A DNA stretch of 64,000 nt from Paludibacteraceae bacterium (GTDB lineage Bacteria > Bacteroidota > Bacteroidia > Bacteroidales > Paludibacteraceae): assembly GCA_024405875.1 (NCBI GenBank), contig JAKSOA010000002.1, positions 80,250 to 144,249 on the forward strand, read 5' to 3'. The notes beneath the pieces were generated by a model. It did no database searches, was not told the DNA's origin, and was given only the letters and a program-made list of their open reading frames with translations. Positions 25,284-38,690 of this stretch are shown piece by piece. Numbering within the stretch: the stretch's first letter is position 1; the number at the start of each line of letters is the position of its first letter. A program made the position numbers and the translations under genes.

Positions 25284-27230
25284 ATGAAAGGTTTTAAATA
25301 TTATTTGAGTAGGATAAAGAATACGCCGGTTGTTTCAGTATTGTCCAACCTGCTGTTGCTGTATGTAATATATACAATTCTAAGGCTGGCGTTTTTCCTT
25401 GTAAATATTGACTTGTTCCGTGATGTTGAGGCTGCTGATTTGTGGAGAATGTGTTTGGGCGGACTGAGGTTTGATACAACATCACTTATGTATCTTAACT
25501 CCTTGTATATGGTTATGGCATTGCTGCCTTTCCGTTTCAGAGAGGCGAGTGTTTATAAAATTTGCACAAAATGTGTGTTTCTTATATGTAATATAGTAGG
25601 TATTTTGGTTAACTGTTTTGACATTATTTCATTTCACTTTGTCAACAGGCGTGTTACAACAAGTTTCTTCTCTGAGTTCAAAAATGATTCCAATCTTTTC
25701 TCAATTGGCATACAAGGCTGCATTGAGTATTGGTATGTGACACTTTTGTCCATTGCCCTGATAGTTGCTCTTATATTTCTTTATAGAAATCTGCACGATG
25801 TAAAATCTCCTGAAAACAAATTGGTGTATTATCCTGTTCATACATTAGTGTTGTGTCTTACGGTTTTTCTTGTCATTGGAGGTATCAGAGGAGGATATAG
25901 CGTTACAATAAGACCATTATCTTTTCAGAATGCCAACGCGTACGTAAACAAACCGCATGAGACCGCCATTGTGTTAAACTCCGCGTTTACTTTGATGATG
26001 TCATTGGATACTAAGACATATTCAAATCCAGGCTATTTCACAGACAAAGATGAACTTATAAAGTATTGTAATCCGCATCATTATCCATCTCCTGACGGAG
26101 AGTTTAAATATGATAATGTTGTAATAATAATTCTTGAGAGTTTTGCCAGGGAGTATGTCGGAACATTTTACAGTGATTTGGATGGTGGCACATACAAGGG
26201 TTATACTCCTTTTCTGGACTCATTGATATCAAAAAGCCTCTCGTTTGATTATACGTTTGCTACGGGAAAGAAATCAATTGATGCCTTACCTTCCGTTCTT
26301 TGTGGCATTCCAAGTATTATTGACCCTTTTGTCACTACGCAATATGCTAATGATGAGGTAGGTTCTTTGGCTAAATGTTTGCGGACAAAAGGTTACGAAA
26401 CGGCATTTTTTCACGGAGCACCAAACGGTTCAATCGGGTTGGACGCATTCGCTAACTCTGCCGGGATTGAGAAATACTACGGTCTTAATGAATATGGTAA
26501 TATGGCCGATTTTGACGGCATTTGGGCAATATATGATGAAGAGTTCTTACAATACTTTGCCAACGGTCTGTCAAAGATGAACAAACCTTTCCTTGGAATT
26601 GTGTTCACAGCCTCGTCCCATCATCCCTACCGTTTGCCTGAAAGATATAAGGGTGTATTTAAGCAGGGTCCTGACCCTATGTATGAGAGTATAGGATATT
26701 CTGATTATGCGTTAAAGAAGTTTTTTGAAACTGCAAGTAAAACAGATTGGTATAAGAACACTTTATTTGTCATAACGGCAGATCACACTACTGTTATTAC
26801 TCGCCCCGATTTTATTAATGGCCGAGGCTTTATGGACATTCCCATTTTCTTCTTCCACCCGGGAGACTCTACAATGGTGGGGCGTGTTGACAGGGTGGTC
26901 GGGCAAACTGACATAACACCGTCAGTACTTGGATATTTGAACTATGACGAGCCATATTTTGCTTTTGGCAAGGATATATTTGACAAAAGAGACACTACTG
27001 ACTTTGTAATCAATTACTACGACTTGTCCTATCAGATTTTTAAGGATTCCCTTATGTTGCAGTTTGACGGCGATAAAACAACAGGTCTATTCAATTACAG
27101 GAAGGACAGGGGGCTCAATAATAATATTATGGGCTTTTGTCCGCAACAATTAGAAATGGAAAAGTATCTGAAGGCTGAGATACAGACATATATTGAATGT
27201 GTTACAAAAGACAGTCTTACAATAAAGTGA
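25284..27230 (+). CDS. LTA-synthase/sulfatase-family membrane phosphotransferase
   Basis: 648 residues. About five membrane spans fill the first ~200 residues, followed by an alkaline-phosphatase-superfamily catalytic domain. The nucleophile region is FDYTFATGKKSIDALPSVLCGIPS (Thr/Ser after SFDYTFATG), with metal ligands suggested by IILESFAREY (E) and VITADHTT (D-H). Such enzymes transfer phosphoglycerol or phosphoethanolamine to sugars or lipids on the outer face of the inner membrane. In this glycan locus it probably decorates the surface polysaccharide. The donor is not determined from sequence. Confidence 0.8.
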   Translation: MKGFKYYLSRIKNTPVVSVLSNLLLLYVIYTILRLAFFLVNIDLFRDVEAADLWRMCLGGLRFDTTSLMYLNSLYMVMALLPFRFREASVYKICTKCVFLICNIVGILVNCFDIISFHFVNRRVTTSFFSEFKNDSNLFSIGIQGCIEYWYVTLLSIALIVALIFLYRNLHDVKSPENKLVYYPVHTLVLCLTVFLVIGGIRGGYSVTIRPLSFQNANAYVNKPHETAIVLNSAFTLMMSLDTKTYSNPGYFTDKDELIKYCNPHHYPSPDGEFKYDNVVIIILESFAREYVGTFYSDLDGGTYKGYTPFLDSLISKSLSFDYTFATGKKSIDALPSVLCGIPSIIDPFVTTQYANDEVGSLAKCLRTKGYETAFFHGAPNGSIGLDAFANSAGIEKYYGLNEYGNMADFDGIWAIYDEEFLQYFANGLSKMNKPFLGIVFTASSHHPYRLPERYKGVFKQGPDPMYESIGYSDYALKKFFETASKTDWYKNTLFVITADHTTVITRPDFINGRGFMDIPIFFFHPGDSTMVGRVDRVVGQTDITPSVLGYLNYDEPYFAFGKDIFDKRDTTDFVINYYDLSYQIFKDSLMLQFDGDKTTGLFNYRKDRGLNNNIMGFCPQQLEMEKYLKAEIQTYIECVTKDSLTIK

Positions 27231-27245
27231 TGTAATATTTGTTAA

Positions 27246-28313
27246 ATGAATATTGTTTTTTCAATAAAGGCATTGAATAATGCAGGTGGTACTGAACGTG
27301 TTACCGCTGTACTTTCAGGTGAACTCGCAGCATTGGGGCACAATGTTCATATTGTATCATTTGTTGGAGCAGGTGAAAAACCTTTTTTTAGGATTAGCCC
27401 TGATGTCAAGTGCCATTATTTGTCAGGTCCTAAAGACCGACATATATTTCCGATAAGGGATATACGTCGTGTCGTCCTTCTAAAAAAACTTTATAAATCC
27501 ATTAATGCTGATGTTGTAATTATAGTAGATGCCGGACGTTCATTTGTAAATATCCCTGCCGCCAAGGGATATAAGACCATTACTTGGGAACACTTTAATG
27601 TTGGTGTAAACTGGCATCTGGGGCATCATTTGTCAAGAAAAATTGCCGCCCGCTGGTCAGATGTTATTGTAACGCTGACACAGCCTGATGCTGAGGCTTA
27701 TAAAACTAAATTTGGGGCAAAGAACGCTATCTGCATATATAATCCAATTACTATAGATAATTCCCAACCATCACAACTTACGGAGAGACGATGCCTCGCT
27801 ATTGGTAGGTTATCTCCTCAAAAGAATTTTGCACATCTTATCAAGGCTTGGTCCAAGAGTTCAGCCCGTAAGAGAGGCTGGACCTTGCGTATTATAGGTA
27901 ATGGTGAGGAGGAGTCAATGCTGCGTAAGTTGGTGGTGTCATTGAGAGTGGCGGATTCTGTAGAACTTATGGGTAGTCAGAAAGATGTGCTTTCTCAGTA
28001 TCGTGCGGCATCTTTGTATGCTATGTCTTCTCACCACGAAGGGCTCCCGCTTGTGCTTATTGAGGCTATGTCAATGGGTTTGCCTATCGTTAGTTATGAT
28101 TGCCCTACAGGCCCTGCGGATATTGTTTCTGATGGTAAGACTGGTATTTTGGTTCCATATCTAAATATTAATGCTTTAGCAGAGAGTCTTGACAAGGTTA
28201 TGTTAGATGAATCAATACGCAGGCGGTATAGCGCTGAATCGCTTGTAGAAGTTCAGAAATTTTCTGTAAATAACATTGTAAATCAGTGGGTTGAATTAAT
28301 TGAAAGATTATGA
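27246..28313 (+). CDS. Glycosyltransferase family 4
   Basis: 355-residue GT-B retaining glycosyltransferase. The N-terminal glycine-rich motif is NAGGTERVTAVLSGELAALGH (residues 12-32). The C-terminal domain has AIGRLSPQKNFAHLIKAW near 185 and the E-x7-E donor site region HHEGLPLVLIEAMSMGLPIVSYDCPTGP near 260-288. It overlaps the following GT2 gene by four bases (ATGA), so the two are translationally coupled. Confidence 0.88.
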   Translation: MNIVFSIKALNNAGGTERVTAVLSGELAALGHNVHIVSFVGAGEKPFFRISPDVKCHYLSGPKDRHIFPIRDIRRVVLLKKLYKSINADVVIIVDAGRSFVNIPAAKGYKTITWEHFNVGVNWHLGHHLSRKIAARWSDVIVTLTQPDAEAYKTKFGAKNAICIYNPITIDNSQPSQLTERRCLAIGRLSPQKNFAHLIKAWSKSSARKRGWTLRIIGNGEEESMLRKLVVSLRVADSVELMGSQKDVLSQYRAASLYAMSSHHEGLPLVLIEAMSMGLPIVSYDCPTGPADIVSDGKTGILVPYLNINALAESLDKVMLDESIRRRYSAESLVEVQKFSVNNIVNQWVELIERL

Positions 28314-29089
28314 AAGTCAGTGTTTTAATGCCAACATATAACCATAGCGCCACCATTGCCCAGGCAATAGACTCTTTTCTTGCCCAGAAGTGCTGTTTTG
28401 ATATTCAACTTCTTATATCAGACGATGCCTCTACTGACGCCACTTTGTCTATTGCACGCAAGTATGAGTCAGAAAATCATGATAAAATAGTGGTTATAAC
28501 CAAGCCTGAGAATGAAGGGCTTATTGCCAATTATAGGACATTGGTCAGCAGGGCGGAAGGGGAGTATTTGGCTGTGCTTGAAAGCGATGACTACTGGAGT
28601 GACCCTTTGAAACTACAGAAGCAGATTGATTTTTTAGATGCAAATGCAGATTATGGTCTCTCTTTTACAAGAGTGATGTTTTTGCAAGAGGGGGTTTTAA
28701 GAGAAGATTATGATTATTCAGAGTTATTGGAAAGTTTGCAAGGAGAACTTTATTCCTATATGCTGCTGCGTAGCATAATCTATTCCCCTACAGTGGTCTT
28801 TAGAAGGAACCTGTTTGAAAAGTACTGCAATATAGATGAGTATGTTGCCGGTAAATTTATAACATTTGATTATCCGGTGTGGCTGTCAATAGCGGCGCAT
28901 AGTAAGTGTAATTTCCTTAATGACATTACTGCGGTATACAGAATCTCTTCAAGTTCAATAAGCAATACCTCAAACTTAAGAAAAAGATTAGAGTTTGAGA
29001 AAGGGGTAAGTGCTATAAGGTCATATATTACAGGTTTATATGGAACGGGTAATATTGGCAGTATAAGAATATGGATGAGAGATGTAGTG

Positions 29090-32504
<3,415 letters not shown>

Positions 32505-32507
<3 letters not shown>

Positions 32508-33242
32508 TGGAATAATGATGTCCTCGTCATTGTCAATGTACCCGCCCTGCAGTGCCTGGCGTTCCTTGCGGCGTAGGTAATAGACAACGCCAAACTTCTT
32601 TGATTCCTCCTGCATCCGCTCTGTTCCCAAATCCTTGAACTTTGCCTCTATCTGGTTCCATAAATCCAGAATAAGAGCGTCAATTTGCACTCTCAGTTGC
32701 TTTATGGCTTCAAGTGAGCGGTCAGAATTCTTCTGGGTAACCTTTTTTATCTGATATGCGTCTTTAAATATATCATAACTTACCCTCACCTTTGCTATTG
32801 TAGGGTTGTAGATAGGTGAACCGCCGTTCATAGTACGCTCCGTCTCACCATCTATTATGTTCTTGCCCCATTCAAGTATAAGAGCCTCAGTGCTTAAATC
32901 AGGCACAGAGTAGTTTGAAGGCAGCAGTTTGTAGAGTAGTTTCTTATCTGGCTTAATCTCATTACGCAGACAAGAGAGGTTCAGAACCTGTATGAAGTGA
33001 GAGATATACATACGTGCGTTCTTCACCGTGTTCTGGTACTTCTGGTTTTTTGATGTCTGACTCTCCTGTTGCCCCTTGAACTCCTGTATGGCACGCTCAA
33101 ACTGTGGTATAAGCACGCTAATATCGTGTATAACCTTTGGTTGGAATGGGGCGTTCGCACCCATCACATCGTATTGCTGTTTTGCTGTACGCATTGCTCT
33201 AAGGCGTGCGGCATCGGTGTTAGGAAGTCTTCTGTATGGCAT
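32505..33242 (-). CDS. Conserved Bacteroidales hypothetical protein
   Basis: 245 residues, no signal peptide and no membrane span, rich in Gln, Lys and Arg and probably mostly helical. The N-terminus MPYRRLPNTDAARLRAMRTA and the segments YISHFIQVLNL and IYNPTIAKVRVSYDIFKDAYQIKKVTQKN look like a conserved family I have seen only as hypothetical in Bacteroidales. No catalytic motif is visible. It stands alone, between a GT39-like gene and gyrB. Confidence 0.7.
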
Positions 33243-33360
33243 AGGACTATCTGATTTAGGGTTTTGTTATGCGAATAGTGTAAAAACACAATATATCTAC
33301 TGCCTATTCGGCTGTAAAGATATAAAAAAAAGGAGAAAGTAAAAAGAAAATCACTCAAAC

Positions 33361-34830
33361 TTAGTCTTCGGTTTTTCTCCGCACAAGCACTATTGTCTTG
33401 GTGTTCGTATAACGGAATGCTATAAGAGCCTCATTGTCAGGCATATATTTTTTAATCAGCCCTTTCCAGTCTCCGTCATACGCATTGGTCATATATATGG
33501 CGTATTCGGCGGTCTCAACTCTCTCCTTCATTCTTGTGCTGTCAAAAACCAGCGGGCCGAAACTGAAATCAAGTTTGCCGTTATATGTTGAGGGTGTCAG
33601 ATCTGCCATCAGATTAAGCCAGACCGCCTCTGTAGTAGCGTTGTAGACACAGGCATCTTCAGGTATCAGAGTTTTAATTCTTTTAGCTATGGCCAGTTCT
33701 TTCTGTCTGGTCTTATTGTAGATAATATCATTCTTGTACTTATCACGCAGATTGTTTATACAGGCGAAATGAAATACAGAGACAATTGTGGCTATGGCAA
33801 CAAGAGAATAGACTGCAAATACATATTTGTTATCGTGGTACAAAGACCACAAATAGGTCATTAAAAGAGATGTAAATGGAATTACGTAGATGAAGTAGTG
33901 GTATGACTGCGATAAATAAAATGCCGACATATAACCTACAATGCCACACGCAAGCATTAGTATGTCACGAACAGCCTTTTTGTTAAGACTTTTTATGACA
34001 AATGGTATCAAGACTAATCCATAAAGGAACGGTGAGAATTTGTTAAGAAGCAAGTCAACAGCCCACCTGAGCGGACGTTCGTTTGTCTCATACCAGATTT
34101 TAGCCGCATTATTAGTTCCGTATGATGTGTGGGTTGTGTAAAACAGGCACTCTTCCCAAAATAGGTAGCAGAGTAAAAATGTGATGGCGTAGCCTGATAC
34201 AAACAAGAGAATTTTAATGACTCCGTCTTTAAATGTTTTGGAGTCAAAGACCAGAATAATGGCACACAGGGGGAAAAATCCCGCTCCATATTGTTTGCAC
34301 CAAAATGAGATTGATGCTACAAGACCAGCCAATATAATATTAATCTTGTTATCCCCAGCTTTCAGTGTGGCAAGTATGGCGGCTAAACCAAAAAGATTGC
34401 TTATTGGCTCTAAAATAAATATGGAGTCAACCTCCATTAATATGTATGTGACAGAATAGACCGCCGCACTTATAATGCTTAGTTTTTTATTAAGTTTCAG
34501 TTCTCTTGCTATCGCATAAACCAGCAAAATGCTGACGGCTATGATAAAGTAGTCAATACAGAAGATGTAAAATGGTTTTGGGCAATGGAATATCTTCTCA
34601 AGAAATGCTACCAGATAGATGCCTATTGGGGTATATGTGCAATGAATATCTGAATAGAGCGAGTATCCTTTGTTAATTTGCCTTGCTATCTCAATATAAT
34701 ATGCCGCATCACAGTAGGTCGGGGAGTATAGATAGTAGATGCTTAATGATGTGATGACAAGCACTCCACTAGCGATAACTAAAAGCCAGAAAAGCCAATT
34801 GGTGATTGTAGTGATTTTTTGTTTGTTCAT
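33361..34830 (-). CDS. GT39/ArnT-like polytopic glycosyltransferase
   Basis: 489 residues with around eleven membrane spans. The first periplasmic loop holds YCDAAYYIEIARQINKGYSLYSDIHCTYTPIG, the D/E-containing catalytic loop with the GxxxYxD..xxPP/TPIG pattern typical of GT-C enzymes using polyprenyl-phosphate sugars. ATG 34830 was chosen: it follows the upstream prenyl synthase stop directly, and the longer frame would overlap it. It probably adds a sugar from a lipid carrier on the periplasmic side. Confidence 0.75.
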   Translation of the reverse strand: MNKQKITTITNWLFWLLVIASGVLVITSLSIYYLYSPTYCDAAYYIEIARQINKGYSLYSDIHCTYTPIGIYLVAFLEKIFHCPKPFYIFCIDYFIIAVSILLVYAIARELKLNKKLSIISAAVYSVTYILMEVDSIFILEPISNLFGLAAILATLKAGDNKINIILAGLVASISFWCKQYGAGFFPLCAIILVFDSKTFKDGVIKILLFVSGYAITFLLCYLFWEECLFYTTHTSYGTNNAAKIWYETNERPLRWAVDLLLNKFSPFLYGLVLIPFVIKSLNKKAVRDILMLACGIVGYMSAFYLSQSYHYFIYVIPFTSLLMTYLWSLYHDNKYVFAVYSLVAIATIVSVFHFACINNLRDKYKNDIIYNKTRQKELAIAKRIKTLIPEDACVYNATTEAVWLNLMADLTPSTYNGKLDFSFGPLVFDSTRMKERVETAEYAIYMTNAYDGDWKGLIKKYMPDNEALIAFRYTNTKTIVLVRRKTED

Positions 34831-34831
34831 A

Positions 34832-35815
34832 TTATTTCCTGCGTTTGCTGAGGCTGCCTGCAAAAAGTGAAAGCGGTTCAAGTTTCTCTTCTGGGAGTCC
34901 CAATTTTTTCAAGCATTCAGAGGCTTTGGCTGTGTAGTGGTTTACACGCTCCTGACATCGTTTGTCAATTTCAATGCTACGATATAGTTCTATCACCCCC
35001 GATATCTTCTCATTCGCACACGTTTTGCTGTCAAGAGCCATAAGGTTTTCAAGTTTCTCACGCTCCACACCCTTGGCAAGTTCGTATGCTGAGAGCATCA
35101 GAAAGCACTTTTTCCCGCACAATATATCTCCCCCTATGGCTTTCCCAAAGAATTTAGGGTCACCAAAAGCGTCAAGGTAGTCATCTTGAAGTTGGAAGGC
35201 GAGTCCCATATTTATTCCAAAGTCATATAGAGCCTTAGCCTGAACATCTGATGCACCGCCTATTATGGCTCCTATCTTCAAACTGCCTGCAAGCAGGACG
35301 GCTGTCTTGAGGCGTATCATCTCCATATACTCATCTAAGGTGACGTCCATTCTCTTCTCAAACTCCATATCATACTGCTGCCCCTTGCAAACCTCATCGG
35401 CAGTGGTGTTGAATACGCCAAGCACCTCACGGAAACGGGGTGTCTCTAACTTATCAAGCAACCGGTACGCCTCTATTAGCATAGCGTCACCACTCAGTAT
35501 GGCTGTATTCTCATTCCAGCGCTTATGCACGGTGGCATAACCACGACGTGTCTCAGCCTTATCCATAATGTCATCGTGGAGAAGAGTGAAATTATGGAAC
35601 ACCTCAAGAGCCAGAGCCGCTTTAAGAGCATCGGACAAATCTTCGGTGAAGAGGTTGCACGCCATAAGCGTAAGGCACGGGCGTATGCGTTTGCCTCCAA
35701 GAGAGAGCACATACTCAATTGGTTCATAGAGTCCCGCAGGCTCACGTTTCCACGCGTTAGCAACTATCGCCTGCTCAACTAATGCTAATAATTCTTCCTG
35801 AGATTTCATTTTCAA
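34832..35815 (-). CDS. Short-chain polyprenyl diphosphate synthase (FPP/GGPP type)
   Basis: 327 residues with both aspartate motifs: LLHDDIMDKAETRRG near residue 82 and LQDDYLDAFGD near 210; GGKRIRP near 38 binds the diphosphate. It resembles the geranylgeranyl/farnesyl synthases of Bacteroidetes and should provide primers for undecaprenyl and menaquinone synthesis. The start used (35815) overlaps the upstream ligase gene by 41 bases; the second Met (35809) is as good. Confidence 0.87.
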   Translation of the reverse strand: MKMKSQEELLALVEQAIVANAWKREPAGLYEPIEYVLSLGGKRIRPCLTLMACNLFTEDLSDALKAALALEVFHNFTLLHDDIMDKAETRRGYATVHKRWNENTAILSGDAMLIEAYRLLDKLETPRFREVLGVFNTTADEVCKGQQYDMEFEKRMDVTLDEYMEMIRLKTAVLLAGSLKIGAIIGGASDVQAKALYDFGINMGLAFQLQDDYLDAFGDPKFFGKAIGGDILCGKKCFLMLSAYELAKGVEREKLENLMALDSKTCANEKISGVIELYRSIEIDKRCQERVNHYTAKASECLKKLGLPEEKLEPLSLFAGSLSKRRK

Positions 35816-37694
35816 TAATGTCTGTCATCACCTCCTTAATGTCCAGCCCTGCCGCCTTAACCTGTTGCGGTACAAAACTGGTGGCTGTCATTCCGGGTGT
35901 GGTGTTTGCCTCAAGTACGTGAGGAACACCGTCAATTATGATATAGTCTATGCGCACAATGCCTTTGCAACCAAGCAGTGAGTAGTACTTTTTGGTCTGC
36001 TCCTGAACATCTTTGGTGACATCGGGGCTGAGGCGGGCGGGGGTAATCTCCTGTACCTGACCGTTGTATTTAGCATCGTAGTCAAAGAATTCATTTGACG
36101 TAACAACCTCTGTTATAGGGAATACCACGCATTTCTTTTTTGTCTTGTACATTCCGCAGGTTATCTCAGTACCCTTCATAAATGACTCAATTATAACTTC
36201 GTCGCCCTCTTCAAAGGCACGTTTAATGGCAGGAATAATCTGAGAACTCTCCTTAACCTTTGTAACGCCGAAACTGCTGCCGCCCACATTAGACTTTACA
36301 AACATAGGCAGACCAAGTTGAGCCTCAATATCTGTGGCGTCATACTCTTCTCCGGCACGCAGAAGCACTGATTTTGCAATTTTTGCTCCAAACGCCTGTA
36401 AGTATCTGTTGCATACAAACTTATTGAATGACACCGATGCGGCAAGAGGTCCGCAGCAGGAGTATTTCATACCTATAAGTTCAAAATAGCCTTGCAGAAT
36501 GCCGTTCTCACCTGGTGTGCCGTGAATGGTTATATAGGCAAAATCAAAGCGGTGACGAATGCCTGAGCCATCAGTGTATGAGAAGTCATTTTTGTCAATG
36601 GCAAACTCCTCTTTCTCAGATGGTTTTGCGTACCAACGCTCTTTCTCAATAACTACAACTGTGGAGTTGTAACGCTCAGGGTCAAGAAATGACTTTATAC
36701 CTGCCGCGCTTTTCAGGGATACCCCGAATTCTGATGAATAACCGCCACAAACTATGGCAATCTCTCTCTTTTCCATTTTTGGTATATATTTATGTTTTTT
36801 CAGTACAAATAATAGCCAGATACACAGCGCCGTGCTTATGGCGGCGGTTATAATTGTCTCTGCGTCAACGGGCAGATGCTCAACAGCGGCGTTAAACTGC
36901 TCCCCTCCAAGTTCAGGGTAGTTTACACTTGCCCAGAGTACAGTGGCTGCAAGAGCGTTGTTAAGGGCGTGAGCCGTGGCATTCACCCAAATTGAGCCAG
37001 TGTATAAAAGTATGTATCCAAGCAGAGCCCCAAGCAGCATTCGCGGAATGAATCCAAGAAACTGGAAATGGATGAAACTGAATATTGCGGCAGTTATCCA
37101 AATGGCGGCGTGGCTTGATTTTGTAATATCCTTGAATACGCTCTGAAGCAATCCACGGAAATAGAGTTCCTCACAAATACCCGGCACAATTGCAATCACA
37201 AAGATAATAATAAGTAGGTTACCAACACCCTTTCCGGTCACCATTAATGTTGTAATTTCATTGGCTTTTTTCTCAAGTTCATCAATAACGGTTTGGAGTG
37301 CCTGTAGTGATGCCGGCAGTTTAAAATCAGCGTTAAGAGTTTCAGATAGGCTGACAAAAGGCAGGGCTGTAAGCAGGCATAGACAGCAGAGCAGGACTGT
37401 TTTATGGCTAACGCCACCTTCCCCGATGCCTCGGTCGGCACTCAGGTAGTGGAAAGGGCGGTCACTAATCATAAAAGCCGCCAGCAGTGTGCCGCAAATG
37501 AATACAAGAATGGAACTTGCCGCTTGCAGACTCAGCATCCACGCCCGTGAACTCTCAACTTCAGCGGTTGTAAGCCCCGCAAATTTAAGCACAACACTCT
37601 CAAGTGCTGAGTAGAGGCATAACATAAAGACAGGAACAATAATGCTAATCAGCAAGTTGCTCCAAGGAGAACGTTTTTTGTAGAGTGTCAGCAT
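35775..37694 (-). CDS. Fusion of a CPBP intramembrane protease with D-alanine-D-alanine ligase
   Basis: One uninterrupted 639-codon frame. Residues 1-300 are a multi-span CPBP (Abi) domain with its catalytic residues in place (PGICEELYFRG near 173, FIHFQFLG near 207, HALNN near 242). Residues 307-639 are a complete Ddl ligase: IAVCGG-like start (IAIVCGGYSSE), ATP-grasp motifs VKSNVGGSSFGV, IESFMKGTEITCG, KGIVRIDYIIIDG and the end EANTTPGMTATSFVPQQ. There is no stop between them. An internal ATG at 36776 would give a normal-length Ddl (333 aa), so separate Ddl synthesis is also possible. Downstream is an LD-carboxypeptidase, also a cell-wall enzyme. Confidence 0.8.
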   Translation of the reverse strand: MLTLYKKRSPWSNLLISIIVPVFMLCLYSALESVVLKFAGLTTAEVESSRAWMLSLQAASSILVFICGTLLAAFMISDRPFHYLSADRGIGEGGVSHKTVLLCCLCLLTALPFVSLSETLNADFKLPASLQALQTVIDELEKKANEITTLMVTGKGVGNLLIIIFVIAIVPGICEELYFRGLLQSVFKDITKSSHAAIWITAAIFSFIHFQFLGFIPRMLLGALLGYILLYTGSIWVNATAHALNNALAATVLWASVNYPELGGEQFNAAVEHLPVDAETIITAAISTALCIWLLFVLKKHKYIPKMEKREIAIVCGGYSSEFGVSLKSAAGIKSFLDPERYNSTVVVIEKERWYAKPSEKEEFAIDKNDFSYTDGSGIRHRFDFAYITIHGTPGENGILQGYFELIGMKYSCCGPLAASVSFNKFVCNRYLQAFGAKIAKSVLLRAGEEYDATDIEAQLGLPMFVKSNVGGSSFGVTKVKESSQIIPAIKRAFEEGDEVIIESFMKGTEITCGMYKTKKKCVVFPITEVVTSNEFFDYDAKYNGQVQEITPARLSPDVTKDVQEQTKKYYSLLGCKGIVRIDYIIIDGVPHVLEANTTPGMTATSFVPQQVKAAGLDIKEVMTDIIENEISGRIISIS

Positions 37695-38529
37695 TCAGTC
37701 TGTATTTAGCGCCAAACATTAGTGGCATATTGTTATTGTCAATGTGACCGGCGGGGAAGTTCCACGCCACGGGCAGGTTGTACCCCTTCAGAGCGTCGGC
37801 AATTATGCCGTAGGCACCATCGGGGAAGGAACTATCCTCATCAGTATCAGTGAACTGCCCTACAACCAACCCCTTGATTTTGCCGAACACACCTCCCAGT
37901 CTCAGGTTCTGAATCATACGGTCAATATGGTAGAGGCGCTCACCCACATCTTCAATAAAGAGAATCTTACCCTCATAGTCAAGGTCAAACGGAGTGCCAC
38001 GCAAGGCATAGAGTATGCTCAGGTTGCCGCCGGCAAGGATGCCTTCGGCGGTTATGCGGTTATGCGGTGATACGGTGATACGATGATGCGGTGAATCAAG
38101 TATTTTGCGTAGTTGCTGAACGGCAGGAGAGTCTGGTTCTGTGGCAATGTGTTTTGCCATCGGGGCGTGAAGAGAAGGCAGCCCAAGGCGTGAGAGAGCA
38201 CAATGGATTGCTGTAATGTCACTGAACCCCACTATCAGTTTAAAGCGTTTGAGCAGTGGAGAGAAATCTATTTTGTCAATAATTCTACTGAGCCCGTAAC
38301 CGCCTCTTGCACAGAGTATTACATTGCACCAATCATCATTTATGGCATTTTGCAAATCCTCAATGCGTTCCTCATCAGTACCTGAAAAACGGTTAAACTT
38401 TCCTTTAGCGTGTTCAGAAACCCTGACATTATGTCCCCAACTTTTCAAAACAGCTTTAGCCTCGTCAATATATGCAGGGTCTATTGCTCCAGATGGAGAA
38501 ACTATTATAATATTTATTTTTTTCTTCAT
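37645..38529 (-). CDS. Muramoyltetrapeptide (LD-) carboxypeptidase, peptidase family S66
   Basis: 294 residues from ATG 38529, cutting the L,D bond of peptidoglycan tetrapeptides in recycling. The nucleophile is Ser103 in LIVGFSDITAIH. ARGGYGLSRI lies near 74. The Glu is in LFIEDVGERLYHID and the His in FPAGHIDNN near the C-terminus. Residues about 146-161 (SPHHRITVSPHNRIT) are an in-frame insertion made of short tandem repeats, between conserved blocks. It overlaps the following CPBP-Ddl gene by 50 bases, so the two are probably coupled. Confidence 0.85.
   Translation of the reverse strand: MKKKINIIIVSPSGAIDPAYIDEAKAVLKSWGHNVRVSEHAKGKFNRFSGTDEERIEDLQNAINDDWCNVILCARGGYGLSRIIDKIDFSPLLKRFKLIVGFSDITAIHCALSRLGLPSLHAPMAKHIATEPDSPAVQQLRKILDSPHHRITVSPHNRITAEGILAGGNLSILYALRGTPFDLDYEGKILFIEDVGERLYHIDRMIQNLRLGGVFGKIKGLVVGQFTDTDEDSSFPDGAYGIIADALKGYNLPVAWNFPAGHIDNNNMPLMFGAKYRLNADTLQKTFSLEQLAD
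38050..38097. repeat. Short tandem repeat inside the LD-carboxypeptidase gene
   Basis: Units GGTTATGC, GGTGATAC and GGTGAATC repeat with period 8-9, giving about 16 extra residues in frame. It is the same TTCACCGA/GATTCGGTGA repeat class as the intergenic tracts. Confidence 0.75.
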
Positions 38530-38544
38530 AGATGGTTCGTATTT

Positions 38545-38632
38545 GTACCTACGGAGCGTAGCGACAAGACCGCTTCTGCGGTCCGTGCGAAGCACGCAGG
38601 GGTTTGGGGGTTGTCCCCCAATAAAAAAGCCT
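38545..38632. repeat. Hairpin-rich intergenic DNA between porX and the LD-carboxypeptidase gene
   Basis: No gene. Short adjacent hairpins: ACCGC-TTCT-GCGGT (about 38569-38582), CGTGC-GAA-GCACG (about 38584-38596) and GGGGG-TTGT-CCCCC (about 38606-38619), then ATAAAAAAG. A related GGGGGACACCCC tract is near 32358. Confidence 0.65.
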
Positions 38633-38635
38633 ATA

Positions 38636-38690
38636 ATAATACCTGTAATAACTATGAGGTCTTTGGACTCATAGTTATTATAGGTATAAT
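38636..38690 (-). terminator. Terminator overlapping the end of porX
   Basis: Arms of 23 bases (38636-38658 and 38668-38690) with two mismatches around a 9-base loop. On the minus strand GGCTTTTTTATT follows. The porX stop codon lies inside the hairpin. Confidence 0.75.
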
